Of a DNA stretch of 64,000 bases, positions 8,402 to 16,931 are shown piece by piece (position 1 is the first letter of the stretch; each line of letters starts with the position of its first letter). The position numbers and the translations under genes are program-made. The notes below the pieces were generated by a model. That model was given only the letters and a program-made list of their open reading frames with translations, was not told the origin of the DNA and searched no databases. Source of the DNA: Lichenicoccus sp965277665 (GTDB lineage Bacteria > Pseudomonadota > Alphaproteobacteria > Acetobacterales > Acetobacteraceae); NCBI RefSeq assembly GCF_965277665.1, contig NZ_OZ255835.1, positions 2,666,001 through 2,730,000 on the forward strand. Direction: 5' to 3'.

Positions 8402-9019
8402 CTAGCGGCTGTAGAATTCCACCACGAGGTTCGGTTCCATCGTGACGGGGTAGGGGACGTCGGTCAGCTTGGGCGAGCGGGTGAAGCGGCCCTTCATCGC
8501 GCGATGGTCGACCTCGAGATATTCCGGCACGTCGCGCTCGCCGTTCTGGACGGCGTCGAGCACCACGGCGAGCTGCTTGGACTTCTCGCGCACCTCGATC
8601 ACGTCGTTGTCGCGCACCAGGAAGGACGGGATGTTGACCTTGCGGCCGTTCACCGTGACATGGCCGTGGTTGACGAACTGGCGGGCCGCGAACGGCGTCA
8701 GCGCGAACTTCAGGCGGTAGATCACCGCATCCAGCCGGCGCTCGAGCAGGTCGATCAGGTTCTCCGAGGTGTCGCCCTTGCGGCGCACCGCCTCGTCGTA
8801 ATACTTGCGGAACTGCTTCTCGCTGATGTTGCCGTAATAGCCCTTGAGCTTCTGCTTGGCCATCAGCTGCACCGAGAAGTCGGTCGGCTTCTGCTTGCGG
8901 CGCTGGCCGTGCTGGCCCGGGCCGTACTCGCGCTTGTTGATCGGTGACTTCGCGCGGCCCCACAGATTGACGCCGAGGCGGCGGTTGATCTTGTACTTGC
9001 TTTCCAGGCGCTTGCTCAC
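8402..9019 (-). CDS. rpsD: 30S ribosomal protein S4
   Basis: S4 binds the 5' domain of 16S rRNA, starts 30S assembly and shapes decoding accuracy. The chosen GTG start at 9019 gives MSKRLESKYKINRRLGVNLW and 205 aa, exactly the usual length; GAAGGG lies about eight bases upstream. An earlier TTG at 9025 would sit on that ribosome site and is rejected. The S4 N-domain (KREYGPGQHGQRRKQKPTDF) and the S4 RNA-binding domain (LERRLDAVIYRLKFALTPFA, then RQFVNHGHVTVNGRKVNIPS) are complete, ending in the canonical VVEFYSR. It stands alone, not in the alpha operon with rpoA, as in other alphaproteobacteria. A good promoter at 9187-9215 leaves a leader of about 160 nt. Confidence 0.97.
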   Translation of the reverse strand: MSKRLESKYKINRRLGVNLWGRAKSPINKREYGPGQHGQRRKQKPTDFSVQLMAKQKLKGYYGNISEKQFRKYYDEAVRRKGDTSENLIDLLERRLDAVIYRLKFALTPFAARQFVNHGHVTVNGRKVNIPSFLVRDNDVIEVREKSKQLAVVLDAVQNGERDVPEYLEVDHRAMKGRFTRSPKLTDVPYPVTMEPNLVVEFYSR

Positions 9020-9186
9020 AGGCAAACCCTTCTCGTCTGGTGCGACCGGTATGTCCGACGCTGGTGTTGCACCGGTAGGCCCCGACCTCGTGGTCGCGAC
9101 GGGCGCGGTCCGCGTTATCGCCGCGCCTGCCTGTGCGACATGGCTCGCCGACCGGATCCGTCCACGTTCCCGGCAGTAAGTCGCGG

Positions 9187-9215
9187 CCTATACGGGTCAC
9201 GCCGCACCCTGTCAA
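9187..9215 (-). promoter_or_regulatory. Sigma-70 promoter of rpsD
   Basis: Minus-strand TTGACA (9210-9215), a 17-base spacer, and TATAGG (9187-9192). The -35 is perfect and the -10 matches at the first four positions. Transcription would begin near 9180, about 160 nt before the rpsD start, which is long enough for a regulatory leader. The best promoter match in the window. Confidence 0.7.
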
Positions 9216-9311
9216 CGGTGCCGGCCACACGCTATGGTGGGCGCTGGCCAAGCCGGCCCCAGAGACGGTCAGACACTCGGATCGGCGGCCCGGCGGAGGA
9301 TGACGGAAGCG

Positions 9312-10184
9312 ATGCGTCTCTATCGTGAGGTGGTCGAGCACAGGCTGGACGAGAGCTTCCGCGCCTGGACGCACGGCTACCCCTTCAAGACCGTGAAATG
9401 GCACTTCCACCCGGAATACGAGATCCACCTGATCACCGCCACCACCGGGCAGTCCTTCGTCGGCGACCATGTCGGACGGTTTTCACCCGGCAATCTCACC
9501 TTCCTGGGCCCGAACCTGCCGCACAACTGGATCAGCGAGGTGGCGCCGGGCGAGATCGTGCCGCAGCGCTGCCTGGTGCTGCAGTTTTCCGAGGGCTTCA
9601 TCACCGGCTGCATGACGGCGTTCCCCGAGCTGCGCCCGATCCGGCCGCTGCTGGCGGAGAGCATCGGCGGCCTGGAATACGCGCGCGAGGCCGGCGAGGC
9701 CGCGTTTGCGCCGATGACCGCGCTGCTGACCGCGCGGGGGCCGTCGCGGCTGGAGCTGTTCTTCGGCCTGATGCGGCTGCTGGCGGCGAGCCGGCGGCGG
9801 CGTCTGTCGAGCCCGCACTACCAGCCCAGCGACGGCGACTATGTCCACCGGGCGCTGGAGCATGTGCTGCTGCATATCGAGCGGAACTTCCAGGCCAACA
9901 TCCGCGAGACGGACATGGCGGCGCTGAGCGGCTACACCCAGAGCAGCTTCGCCCGCGCCTTCCGCAAGCAGACCGGGCAGTGCTTCACGCACTATGTCAA
10001 CGAGAAGCGCATTGCCCGATCCTGCGACCTGCTGCTGCATTCCGCCGACAGCATCACCGCGATCTGCTTTGCGGTCGGCTTCAACAACCTGTCCAACTTC
10101 AACCGCCAGTTCCTGCTGCATCGCGGGCTGACGCCATCGGCCTGGCGGAGGGCGCATCGCCAGCAGGCCGCCCACGCCGCCTAG
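9312..10184 (+). CDS. AraC-family transcriptional regulator with cupin sensor
   Basis: AraC/XylS-type activator, 290 aa from the ATG at 9312 (MRLYREVVEHRLDESFRAW), 11 bases after GGAGGA. The N-terminal half is a cupin-like sugar-sensing domain (KWHFHPEYEIHLITATTGQS, GDHVGRFSPGNLTFLGPNLP). The C-terminal half holds the two helix-turn-helix motifs of the DNA-binding domain (IRETDMAALSGYTQSSFARA and SITAICFAVGFNNLSNFNRQ). It lies directly upstream of the dehydrogenase/ABC/kinase locus on the same strand and probably controls it, responding to the imported sugar or polyol. A family A hairpin overlaps its stop codon and separates it from the dehydrogenase, so regulator and structural genes are likely separate transcripts. 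The inducer is unknown. Confidence 0.88.
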   Translation: MRLYREVVEHRLDESFRAWTHGYPFKTVKWHFHPEYEIHLITATTGQSFVGDHVGRFSPGNLTFLGPNLPHNWISEVAPGEIVPQRCLVLQFSEGFITGCMTAFPELRPIRPLLAESIGGLEYAREAGEAAFAPMTALLTARGPSRLELFFGLMRLLAASRRRRLSSPHYQPSDGDYVHRALEHVLLHIERNFQANIRETDMAALSGYTQSSFARAFRKQTGQCFTHYVNEKRIARSCDLLLHSADSITAICFAVGFNNLSNFNRQFLLHRGLTPSAWRRAHRQQAAHAA

Positions 10185-10352
10185 CCCGTCTGATAATGCT
10201 ACTACGCTGGCAACCCGACGCGCCTTTCTCCGCTTCCGGTGCTCACCGCCAGACGGCGGCTCCGCTCCGGTTCTCGAAAGGCACGCCGGCCGTGTCGCGT
10301 CGCTGCCGCGATGCGACACTCTTGCTCAGCGTAGCGCATTACAAGACGGGCT
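10183..10352 (-). repeat. Long-hairpin repeat, family A, copy 3
   Basis: 170-bp element in reverse core orientation. Both arms start AGCCCGTCT and include G-C-T-A-C-G-C-T-G segments shared with copy 2. The first arm begins inside the TAG stop of the AraC gene. It probably forms a long terminator-like hairpin in the AraC transcript. Confidence 0.88.
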
Positions 10353-10381
10353 CTGAGATTCAGCAGTAAGAGGAACGCATC

Positions 10382-11509
10382 ATGTCAGGTTCGAACACCC
10401 GTCCAGGCTCGAACACGAGGATGACGGCCATCGTCTGCCACGGCCCGGAGGACTACCGGGTCAGCGACGTGCCCCGGCCGACACCGGGCCCGCGCGAGGC
10501 GGTGATCCGGATCGCGTCGTGCGGCATCTGCGCCAGCGACTGCAAATGCTGGCAGGGGGCGAAGATGTTCTGGGGCTCCAGCCCACAGAGCGCCTACGTC
10601 AAGCCGCCGGTGATCGCCGGGCACGAGTTCTACGGCGTGGTGGACGAACTCGGCGAGGGCGCCGCCGAGCATTTCGGCATCCACGCGGGCCAGCGGGTCA
10701 TCGCCGAGCAGATCGTGCCCTGCGACAAGTGCCACTACTGCCGCACCGGCTCGTACTGGATGTGCGAGGTGCACAACATCTTCGGCTTCCAGCGCGAGGT
10801 CGCCGACGGCGGCATGGCCGAATACATGCGCCTGCCCTCGACCTCGCGCCTGCACGTCATCCCCGACGAGATGCCGCTCAACGACGCCGCGATCATCGAG
10901 CCGCTGTCGTGCGCGATCCACACCGTGCAGCGCGGCGACATCCAGCTCGCCGACGTGGTGGTGCTGGCCGGCGCCGGCCCGATCGGGCTGATGATGGTGC
11001 AGGTGCTCAAGCTCAAGACCCCCCGCCGCATCGTCGTGATCGACATGTCGGACGAGCGGCTGGCCCTGGCAAAACGTTATGGCGCGGACGTCACCATCAA
11101 CCCGACCCGGCAGGACGCCCGCGCCGAGGTGTGGGCGCTCACCGGCAACTACGGCTGCGACGTCTATATCGAGGCCACCGGCTCGCCGAGCGGCGTCACC
11201 CAGGGGCTCGATCTGGTGCGCAAGCTCGGCCGCTTCGTCGAGTTCTCGGTGTTCGGCAAAGAAACCTCGGCGGACTGGTCGATCATCGGCGACCGCAAGG
11301 AGCTGGACGTGCGCGGGGTGCATCTGGGACCGTACTGCTATCCGATCGCCATCGACCTGCTGACCCGCGGCCTGGTGACCTCGGACGGCATCGTGACGCA
11401 CGAGTACGACCTGCATGACTGGGACGAGGCGATCCGCAGCGCCAGCTCGATGGACAGCATCAAGGTGCTGTTGACCCCGGGCAGCACCCGCCGCGGGGCG
11501 ATCGCTTGA
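10382..11509 (+). CDS. Zinc-dependent alcohol dehydrogenase, erythritol/L-threitol type
   Basis: Medium-chain NAD(P)-dependent dehydrogenase, 375 aa. Catalytic zinc ligands are visible (CGICASDCKCW and GHEF), as is the structural zinc lobe with four cysteines (PCDKCHYCRTGSYWMC) and the Rossmann GAGPIGL motif. The CHGPEDYR start and the WSIIGDRKELDVRGVHLGPY segment resemble, from memory, dehydrogenases acting on four-carbon polyols (erythritol/L-threitol dehydrogenase, EltD-like). The product would be a ketose such as erythrulose. The ATG at 10382 is preceded by GAGGAA. Its TGA overlaps the TTG of the next SDR. It is the first gene of a dehydrogenase pair placed before a sugar ABC importer and a sugar kinase. 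Dehydrogenase class is certain; the substrate is inferred. Confidence 0.82.
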   Translation: MSGSNTRPGSNTRMTAIVCHGPEDYRVSDVPRPTPGPREAVIRIASCGICASDCKCWQGAKMFWGSSPQSAYVKPPVIAGHEFYGVVDELGEGAAEHFGIHAGQRVIAEQIVPCDKCHYCRTGSYWMCEVHNIFGFQREVADGGMAEYMRLPSTSRLHVIPDEMPLNDAAIIEPLSCAIHTVQRGDIQLADVVVLAGAGPIGLMMVQVLKLKTPRRIVVIDMSDERLALAKRYGADVTINPTRQDARAEVWALTGNYGCDVYIEATGSPSGVTQGLDLVRKLGRFVEFSVFGKETSADWSIIGDRKELDVRGVHLGPYCYPIAIDLLTRGLVTSDGIVTHEYDLHDWDEAIRSASSMDSIKVLLTPGSTRRGAIA

Positions 11510-12252
11510 CCCAGCCGAACCGGGAGGAGTTCCGGGGCCGTACCGCGCTGGTCACCGGCGCCGGCAAGGGCATCGGCCGGGTCCTTGTCGAGCGACTGGT
11601 CGCACGCGGCGCGCAGGTGGTGGCGCTCAGCCGGTCCGCCGCCGATCTCGCAAGCCTCCAGGCGGAGACCGGCTGCCGCACCATCGCCGCCGACCTGGCG
11701 GACATCGACGGCACGCTGGCGGCGTTGCGGCGTGATGCGCCGGCGATCGACCTGCTGGTGAACAATGCCGGCATCACCCACCTCGCCCCCTTCACCGAGA
11801 CCACGCAGGCCGCGTTCGAGGCGGTCATGGCGGTCAACGTGATCGCCCCGATGCGGATCAGCCAGTTCGTGGCCAGGCGGCTGATCGATGCCAAGCAAGG
11901 CGGCGCGATCGTCAACGTCTCCAGCATCGCGGCCGATGTCGGGATCGTTGACCACACCGCGTATTGCGCCTCCAAGGGGGCGCTCGACGCGATGACCCGA
12001 GTGATGGCGGTCGAACTCGGGCCGCACGGCATACGCACTAACAGCGTGAACCCGGTGGTGACCCTCACGCCCATGGCGGTTCTTGCCTGGTCGGATCCGG
12101 TCAAGGCGGGGCCGATGCGCAGCCGCATCCCCATGGGGCGGTTCGTGCAGCCGCAGGAAGTGGCGGACGCGGTCTGCTACCTGCTCGGCGACGGCGCCGC
12201 GATGATCAACGGGGTCTGCCTGGCGGTAGATGGCGGCTTCCGCGCCGCCTGA
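11506..12252 (+). CDS. Short-chain dehydrogenase, L-xylulose reductase-like
   Basis: Classical SDR of 248 aa. The cofactor site is TGAGKGIG, and the catalytic set is Asn of NNAGI, Ser of VNVSSIA and Tyr-x3-Lys of YCASKGA. The order VNPVVTLTPMAVLAWSDP followed by RIPMGRF and VDGGF is that of the DCXR (dicarbonyl/L-xylulose reductase) group, which interconverts ketoses and polyols with NADP. The start is a TTG overlapping the upstream dehydrogenase stop (TTGA), so the two are translationally coupled and probably act on the same carbon source. The next gene lies about 110 bp on. Enzyme class is firm; the ketose/polyol substrate is inference. Confidence 0.82.
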   Translation: MTQPNREEFRGRTALVTGAGKGIGRVLVERLVARGAQVVALSRSAADLASLQAETGCRTIAADLADIDGTLAALRRDAPAIDLLVNNAGITHLAPFTETTQAAFEAVMAVNVIAPMRISQFVARRLIDAKQGGAIVNVSSIAADVGIVDHTAYCASKGALDAMTRVMAVELGPHGIRTNSVNPVVTLTPMAVLAWSDPVKAGPMRSRIPMGRFVQPQEVADAVCYLLGDGAAMINGVCLAVDGGFRAA

Positions 12253-12360
12253 CCCGGTCGGGATCGGGATGCGTCGAACGCGTCACAATGGCCCGGTATT
12301 CAGGGATCACACGCAGTCGAGGTAAAGATTTCGTGGTTACGGTGATGACATCCTGTTAGG

Positions 12361-13875
12361 GTGGAATTGCCGGCGGTTTTGGCGGGCACCGTGTTCAACC
12401 CTCCGACCGGACCTCATCGCGTGAGCGCCACGATCCCCCGGCCTGATTTCGACCTCGCTCGAGTCGATACCGAACCGAGCGCTCCCGCCGTCGCGGCCGC
12501 GACCCGGACCGGCCTCGCGGTGCTGCTACCCGCCGCGGTGATCCTGCTCTGGCCGGCGATGCTGAACGGCTATCCGCTGGTGTTCGCCGATAGCGGGACC
12601 TATCTCAGCCAGGCGATCCAGCATTATCTCGGCTGGGACCGGCCTGCCTTCTACAGCCTGTTCCTGTTCCTGCTGCACTGGCAGATCAGCACCTGGCCGA
12701 TCATCGTCGTGCAGTCCCTGCTGACCCTGTACGTGCTGGACGCGGCGATGCGCGCGTTCGCGCCGCGGCTCGCGCGCCGCATGCTGTTGCCGCTCTGCGC
12801 GGTGCTCGCGATCCTCACGCCGCTGCCCTGGTTCGTCGACCAGATCATGCCGGACCTGTTCACCACCCTGATGACGATCCTGCTCGCCATCCTGGTGCTG
12901 GCACCGGCGTCGCTCGCAGCGCTGGAGCTGCTGGCGATCGCCGCCCTGTGCGCCGCGATGATCGCCTTCCACCTGTCGCATCTCTGGATCGGGCTCGGGC
13001 TGCTGATGATCCTGCTGCCGACGCGGCAGCTGCTGGGGGCGACGAGGCCGCTCGGGCTGCGCGGATTGGCGCTGGCGGCGTCGCCGCTGCTGGCTGCGGT
13101 GATCATGCTGTGCTCGGTGAACTGCGCCGCCTTCGGTCGTCTCTCGGTGTCGCCGTTCGGCAACGTCTTCCTGCTGGCCCGGCTGCTCTATGACGGCCCG
13201 GCGGCGGCGGTGCTCGAGCGGGACTGCGCGACCGAGCACTGGCAGCTGTGCCGGTTCGTGGACGTGCTGCCGCCGCACCAGACGCTGTATCCGAGCTCGG
13301 ACAATTTCCTCTGGGAGCCCAAGGGTCCGCTGAGCAGCCTGGGCGGCGCCAAGCTGTTCTCGCTCGAGGCCGGCTTGATCATCTCGCGCGCGCTACACGA
13401 GCAGCCGTTGCAGGTCCTGCACGCCAGCCTGAGCAATTTCGGCCACCAGCTGCTGCGGTTCGGCTCGGGCGACGGCTTGCACGCCTGGCCGGATCAGGTC
13501 GGTCCGGTGATCGCGCGTCATTTCCCGGCCGCCGAGGGCCGCGCCTTCCTGGCGGCAAGGCAGAGCCGAGGCCTGCTCGGCGTGCCGCCCTGGATGCGCC
13601 TGCTGCATGGCGTCGGCTACCTCCTCGGCGTCGCCGGCACCCTCGCCTGCCTCGTGGTGGCCGCGAGGCGCCGCAGCCCGATGGCGCTGCTCTGCGCCGC
13701 CGTGCTGCTCTGCCTGCTCGGCAATGCGGCGGTCACCGGCATCCTGTCGGGACCGCACGACCGCTACCAGAACCGGGTGATCTGGCTCGCGCTGCTGGCG
13801 CCGCTGCTCGTCGGCGCGCAGCGGCTGCAGGATGCAGCGAGACCGGCTCTGGCAAGGCCTGGGCCGCAGGTTTGA
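12361..13875 (+). CDS. Polytopic membrane protein of unknown function
   Basis: Unrecognised integral membrane protein of about 504 aa. After an extra-membrane N-terminus of some 50 residues there are roughly nine hydrophobic segments. The first is followed by NGYPLVFADSGTYLSQAIQH, and a later loop (residues about 290-330) is rich in Cys, Trp and Pro. The overall plan (helix, short loop with an Asp, many helices) is like GT-C glycosyltransferases, but I cannot match a family. The GTG at 12361 or the GTG at 12421 could be the start; neither has a strong ribosome site. It sits between the dehydrogenase pair and the ABC importer. A promoter overlapping its stop drives the next genes, so it may not belong to the sugar pathway. 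Confidence 0.6.
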   Translation: MELPAVLAGTVFNPPTGPHRVSATIPRPDFDLARVDTEPSAPAVAAATRTGLAVLLPAAVILLWPAMLNGYPLVFADSGTYLSQAIQHYLGWDRPAFYSLFLFLLHWQISTWPIIVVQSLLTLYVLDAAMRAFAPRLARRMLLPLCAVLAILTPLPWFVDQIMPDLFTTLMTILLAILVLAPASLAALELLAIAALCAAMIAFHLSHLWIGLGLLMILLPTRQLLGATRPLGLRGLALAASPLLAAVIMLCSVNCAAFGRLSVSPFGNVFLLARLLYDGPAAAVLERDCATEHWQLCRFVDVLPPHQTLYPSSDNFLWEPKGPLSSLGGAKLFSLEAGLIISRALHEQPLQVLHASLSNFGHQLLRFGSGDGLHAWPDQVGPVIARHFPAAEGRAFLAARQSRGLLGVPPWMRLLHGVGYLLGVAGTLACLVVAARRRSPMALLCAAVLLCLLGNAAVTGILSGPHDRYQNRVIWLALLAPLLVGAQRLQDAARPALARPGPQV

Positions 13876-13900
13876 CAAGCTCCGCCCCCGCTCCTTAATT
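13872..13900 (+). promoter_or_regulatory. Sigma-70-type promoter of the ABC importer operon
   Basis: A perfect TTGACA (13872-13877, overlapping the stop of the membrane protein), a 17-base spacer and TTAATT (13895-13900). Transcription would start about 40 bases before the substrate-binding protein ATG, itself preceded by GGAGGA. This suggests the importer and kinase can be transcribed apart from the dehydrogenases. Confidence 0.5.
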
Positions 13901-13946
13901 CTGGTCGTGGCAGCCGCACACAAAAGATGCGGCGTCGGAGGACACC

Positions 13947-14960
13947 ATGACCAGGACAGACAGACAGACCAGCCGCCGCGGCTGGCTCGCGATCGCGTTG
14001 CTCGCAGCACTCCCCTCCACCCTTGCGGCCACCCTGGCACCTCCTGCGAAGGCGGCCGGCGACGGGATCCTGGTCGGCCTCGTCACCAAGACCGAGGTCA
14101 ATCCGTATTTCGTGGCCCTGCGTCGCTCCGCCGAGGCCGAGGCCCGCGCCCGCGGCGTCCGGCTGATCGCGCGCGCCGGCAAGTTCGACGGCGACAACGA
14201 AGGCCAGGTCGCCGCGATCGAGACGCTGATCAGCGCCGGCGCCAAAGGTATCCTGATCACGCCCAACAACTCCACCGGCCCGCTCGGCGCGATTGAAAAG
14301 GCGCGCCGCGCGGGCATCGTGGTGATCGCGCTCGACACCGCGACCGATCCCGCGGATGCGGTCGACGCCACCTATGCCACCGACAATTTCCAGGCCGGGG
14401 TGAAGCAGGGCCAGTACGCCCGCAAGGCTCTCGGCAGCAAGCAGCCGAAGCTTGCGATGCTGGACGGCACCCCCGGGGGCACCGTCGACACCTTCCGCCA
14501 TAACGGCTTCCTGCAGGGCTTCGGCATCAAGGAGGGCGATGCGGCCATCGTCGGCAAGCAGATCACCAACGGCGCCCAGGACAAGGGCCAGACCGGCATG
14601 GAGAACCTGCTGTCGGCGCATCCCGACATCAATGTCGTCTATACCATCAACGAGCCGGCCGCCGAGGGCGCCTATGCCGCGCTGCGGGCCGCGGGGCGCG
14701 AGCATGACGTGGTGCTGACCTCGATCGATGGCGGCTGCCTCGGGGTGAAATACGTCAAGCGCGGCGCGATCGGCGCCACGGTGATGCAGTTCCCGGCCAA
14801 GATGGCGAAGGCCGGCGTGGATGCCGTGGTGGACTACGCGAAGAACGGCACCAAGCCGTCCGGCCTGCACGATACCGGGTCGGCCACGATCACCGACCAC
14901 CCCTTCCCCGGCCTCGAGACGCACGACACGGCCTGGGGCCTGTCGAAATGCTGGGGGTAG
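13947..14960 (+). CDS. frcB: Sugar ABC transporter periplasmic binding protein, FrcB-like
   Basis: Type I periplasmic sugar-binding protein, 337 aa. It begins with an RR-containing signal peptide (TSRRGWLAIALLAALPSTLA; mature end near PAKAA). The mature protein matches the fructose-binding FrcB group: GLVTKTEVNPYFVALRRSAE, AGKFDGDNEGQVAAIETLIS, then ILITPNNSTG, VIALDTATDP, NVVYTINEPAAEGAYAALRA, SIDGGCLGVK and a final CWG. The ATG follows GGAGGACACC. Its end overlaps the permease start by 13 bases. FrcB of Sinorhizobium binds fructose and related sugars; with polyol-type dehydrogenases upstream the ligand here might be another ketose or a polyol. The symbol is by similarity only. Confidence 0.85.
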   Translation: MTRTDRQTSRRGWLAIALLAALPSTLAATLAPPAKAAGDGILVGLVTKTEVNPYFVALRRSAEAEARARGVRLIARAGKFDGDNEGQVAAIETLISAGAKGILITPNNSTGPLGAIEKARRAGIVVIALDTATDPADAVDATYATDNFQAGVKQGQYARKALGSKQPKLAMLDGTPGGTVDTFRHNGFLQGFGIKEGDAAIVGKQITNGAQDKGQTGMENLLSAHPDINVVYTINEPAAEGAYAALRAAGREHDVVLTSIDGGCLGVKYVKRGAIGATVMQFPAKMAKAGVDAVVDYAKNGTKPSGLHDTGSATITDHPFPGLETHDTAWGLSKCWG

Positions 14961-15961
14961 GAGAGGCCGCCGCAAGCACCATCGGCGAACGGCCGCCGGG
15001 TCTCGGCGCACGGCTGCTACGGCAGGTCGCGCTGAACCCGGTCGCGGGGTCGCTGTTCACCCTGCTGCTGTTCTGCGCGATCTTCTCGGCGACCACGCAT
15101 ACGTTCGCAACGCCGAACAACCTCTCGCTGATCGTGCAGCAGAGCGTGATCGTGGGGGCGCTTGCGGTCGGCGAGACGCTGGTGATCCTGAGTGCCGGCA
15201 TCGATCTTGCCAACGGCGCGATCTGCGTGCTCGGCACCATCGTCGCCGGCAAGCTGGTCGATGTCGGCTATCCGGCGCTGCCCTGCCTGCTGGCGGCGAT
15301 CGCACTATGCACCGCGGTCGGCGCCATCGCCGGGCTGCTGGTCAGCCGGCTGCGGCTGCCGCCGTTCATCGTGACGCTGGGACTGCTCGGCATCGTCACC
15401 GCGGCAACCCGGCTGATCTCGCAGGGGGGCGCCTTCCCGGTGATGGACGACCTGCTGGCCTGGACCGGGAACGCGATCAGGATCGGCAACGCGCCGCTGA
15501 CCTATGGCACCATCATCCTGGTCGGGCTGTACCTCGTCGTCTGGTACATGCTGACCCAGACCGCCTGGGGCACGCAGGTCTATGCGCTCGGCAACAATCC
15601 CGAGGCCGCCCGCCTGGTCGGCATTCCGGTGCGCCGCCGGCTGCTCGGGGTCTACAGCCTGGCCGCGCTGATCTACGGCCTGGGCGCCTGGCTGGCGCTG
15701 GGGCGCATCCCGAATGCCGACCCGAACGCGCTGCAGACCGCCAACCTCGACAGCATCACCGCCGTGGTGATCGGCGGCACCAGCCTGTTCGGCGGCCGCG
15801 GCAGCCTGTTCGGCACGCTGATCGGCACCCTGATCGTCGGCGTGCTGCGCAACGGCCTGACGCTGGAGGGCATCGACCCGCTCTGGCAGGATCTGGTCAC
15901 CGGCATCCTGGTGATCGCGGCGGTCGCACTCGACCAGCTCACCCGGCGGCGTCGGACTTGA
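14948..15961 (+). CDS. frcC: Sugar ABC transporter permease, FrcC-like
   Basis: Inner-membrane permease of the RbsC/FrcC family, 337 aa with about eight to ten hydrophobic segments. Family signatures include VGETLVILSAGIDLANGAIC, RLRLPPFIVTLGLLGIVTAA and, near the end, the GGTSLFGGRGSLFGTLIGTL ATPase-contact and helix motif. The ATG at 14948 lies inside the last codons of the binding protein, so translation is coupled. The stop is 10 bp before the ATPase start. It would work as a homodimer with the FrcA-like ATPase. No truncation is seen. Confidence 0.88.
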   Translation: MLGVGEAAASTIGERPPGLGARLLRQVALNPVAGSLFTLLLFCAIFSATTHTFATPNNLSLIVQQSVIVGALAVGETLVILSAGIDLANGAICVLGTIVAGKLVDVGYPALPCLLAAIALCTAVGAIAGLLVSRLRLPPFIVTLGLLGIVTAATRLISQGGAFPVMDDLLAWTGNAIRIGNAPLTYGTIILVGLYLVVWYMLTQTAWGTQVYALGNNPEAARLVGIPVRRRLLGVYSLAALIYGLGAWLALGRIPNADPNALQTANLDSITAVVIGGTSLFGGRGSLFGTLIGTLIVGVLRNGLTLEGIDPLWQDLVTGILVIAAVALDQLTRRRRT

Positions 15962-15971
15962 AAGATCGCAC

Positions 15972-16775
15972 ATGAGCGACGCCCTTCCGGTTCTCGAAGC
16001 ACCAGTTCTTGAAGCGAAGGGCATCACCAAGAGCTACGGCCATGTCGCGGTGCTGCACGGAGTGGATTTCGAGGTCCGCGCCGGCGAGGTGATGGCGGTG
16101 GTCGGCGACAACGGCGCCGGCAAAAGCACCCTGATCAAGACGCTGTGCGGCGCGGTGCAGCCGGATGCCGGCGAGATCCTGCTCGACGGCCAGCCGGTGC
16201 GCTTCGCAACGCCGCTCTCCGCAAGGGCCAGCGGCATCGAGACCGTCTATCAGGATCTCGCGGTGGCGCCGGCGCTCGACATCGCCTCGAACCTGTTCCT
16301 CGGCCGTGAGCTGCGCCGCGCAGGGCCGCTCGGCAGCTGGCTGCGCATGCTCGACAAGCCGCGCATGCGCGCCGAGGCGCAGCGTCACATGGACGAGCTG
16401 CGCTTCCGGCTACCGGCGATCACCAACGCCGTCGAGGCGCTGTCCGGCGGCCAGCGCCAGGGCGTCGCGGTGGCCCGCGCGGCGGCCTTCGCGCGCCGGC
16501 TGGTGATCATGGACGAGCCGACCGCGGCGTTGGGCGTGCGCGAGACCGGGCAGGTGCTCGACCTCATCCGCGGCGTGCGCGACCGCGGCCTCGCGATCGT
16601 GCTGATCAGCCACAACATGCCGAACGTGTTCGACGTCGCCGACCGCATCCATGTCATGCGCCTCGGCCGGCGCGTCATGCTGACCTCGCCGAAGCAAGCC
16701 AGCATGGCCGACATCGTGGGCTTGATGACCGGTGCGATACCTGGCGCAATCCCGGCGCATGCAGACGTCTCCTAG
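15972..16775 (+). CDS. frcA: Sugar ABC transporter ATP-binding protein, FrcA-like
   Basis: Cytoplasmic ATPase subunit of 267 aa with a single nucleotide-binding domain. This is like FrcA and unlike the double-domain RbsA/AraG. Visible motifs are Walker A GDNGAGKST, Q-loop YQDLAVAPALDI, signature LSGGQRQGVAVARA, Walker B LVIMDEPTAALG and the switch His in LISHNMPNVFDVAD. The start ATG at 15972 follows the permease by 10 bp. It completes a three-gene importer that feeds the PfkB kinase downstream. A family C hairpin array follows its stop. Confidence 0.9.
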   Translation: MSDALPVLEAPVLEAKGITKSYGHVAVLHGVDFEVRAGEVMAVVGDNGAGKSTLIKTLCGAVQPDAGEILLDGQPVRFATPLSARASGIETVYQDLAVAPALDIASNLFLGRELRRAGPLGSWLRMLDKPRMRAEAQRHMDELRFRLPAITNAVEALSGGQRQGVAVARAAAFARRLVIMDEPTAALGVRETGQVLDLIRGVRDRGLAIVLISHNMPNVFDVADRIHVMRLGRRVMLTSPKQASMADIVGLMTGAIPGAIPAHADVS

Positions 16776-16781
16776 TCTCCA

Positions 16782-16898
16782 GGCAAGGGGCTTTGCCCCT
16801 TGACCCCATCAAAGGCACGCCTTTGAAATCCTTTCACCTAAGAAATGGGGTCTGGGGCCGACTGGCCCCAGCGGGTCGAGGGCAGAGCCCTCGCCTTA
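16782..16898. repeat. Four-hairpin GC-rich repeat, family C, copy 2
   Basis: Four consecutive hairpins: CAAGGGG-CTTTG-CCCCTTG, CAAAGGC-AC-GCCTTTG, CTGGGGCC-GACT-GGCCCCAG and GAGGGC-AGA-GCCCTC, separated by short conserved linkers. It is in reverse orientation to the copies at 32180 and 34372. It lies between the ABC ATPase and the kinase and may reduce read-through. Confidence 0.85.
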
Positions 16899-16931
16899 CC
16901 TTTCCGGCAGCCCGCTAGCGAGAGGAAGCCG

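Noticed and set aside
9023..9025. TTG at 9023-9025 as the rpsD start
   Set aside because: It would sit one base from the ribosome site GAAGGG, and the GTG six bases later gives correct spacing and the standard 205-aa S4.
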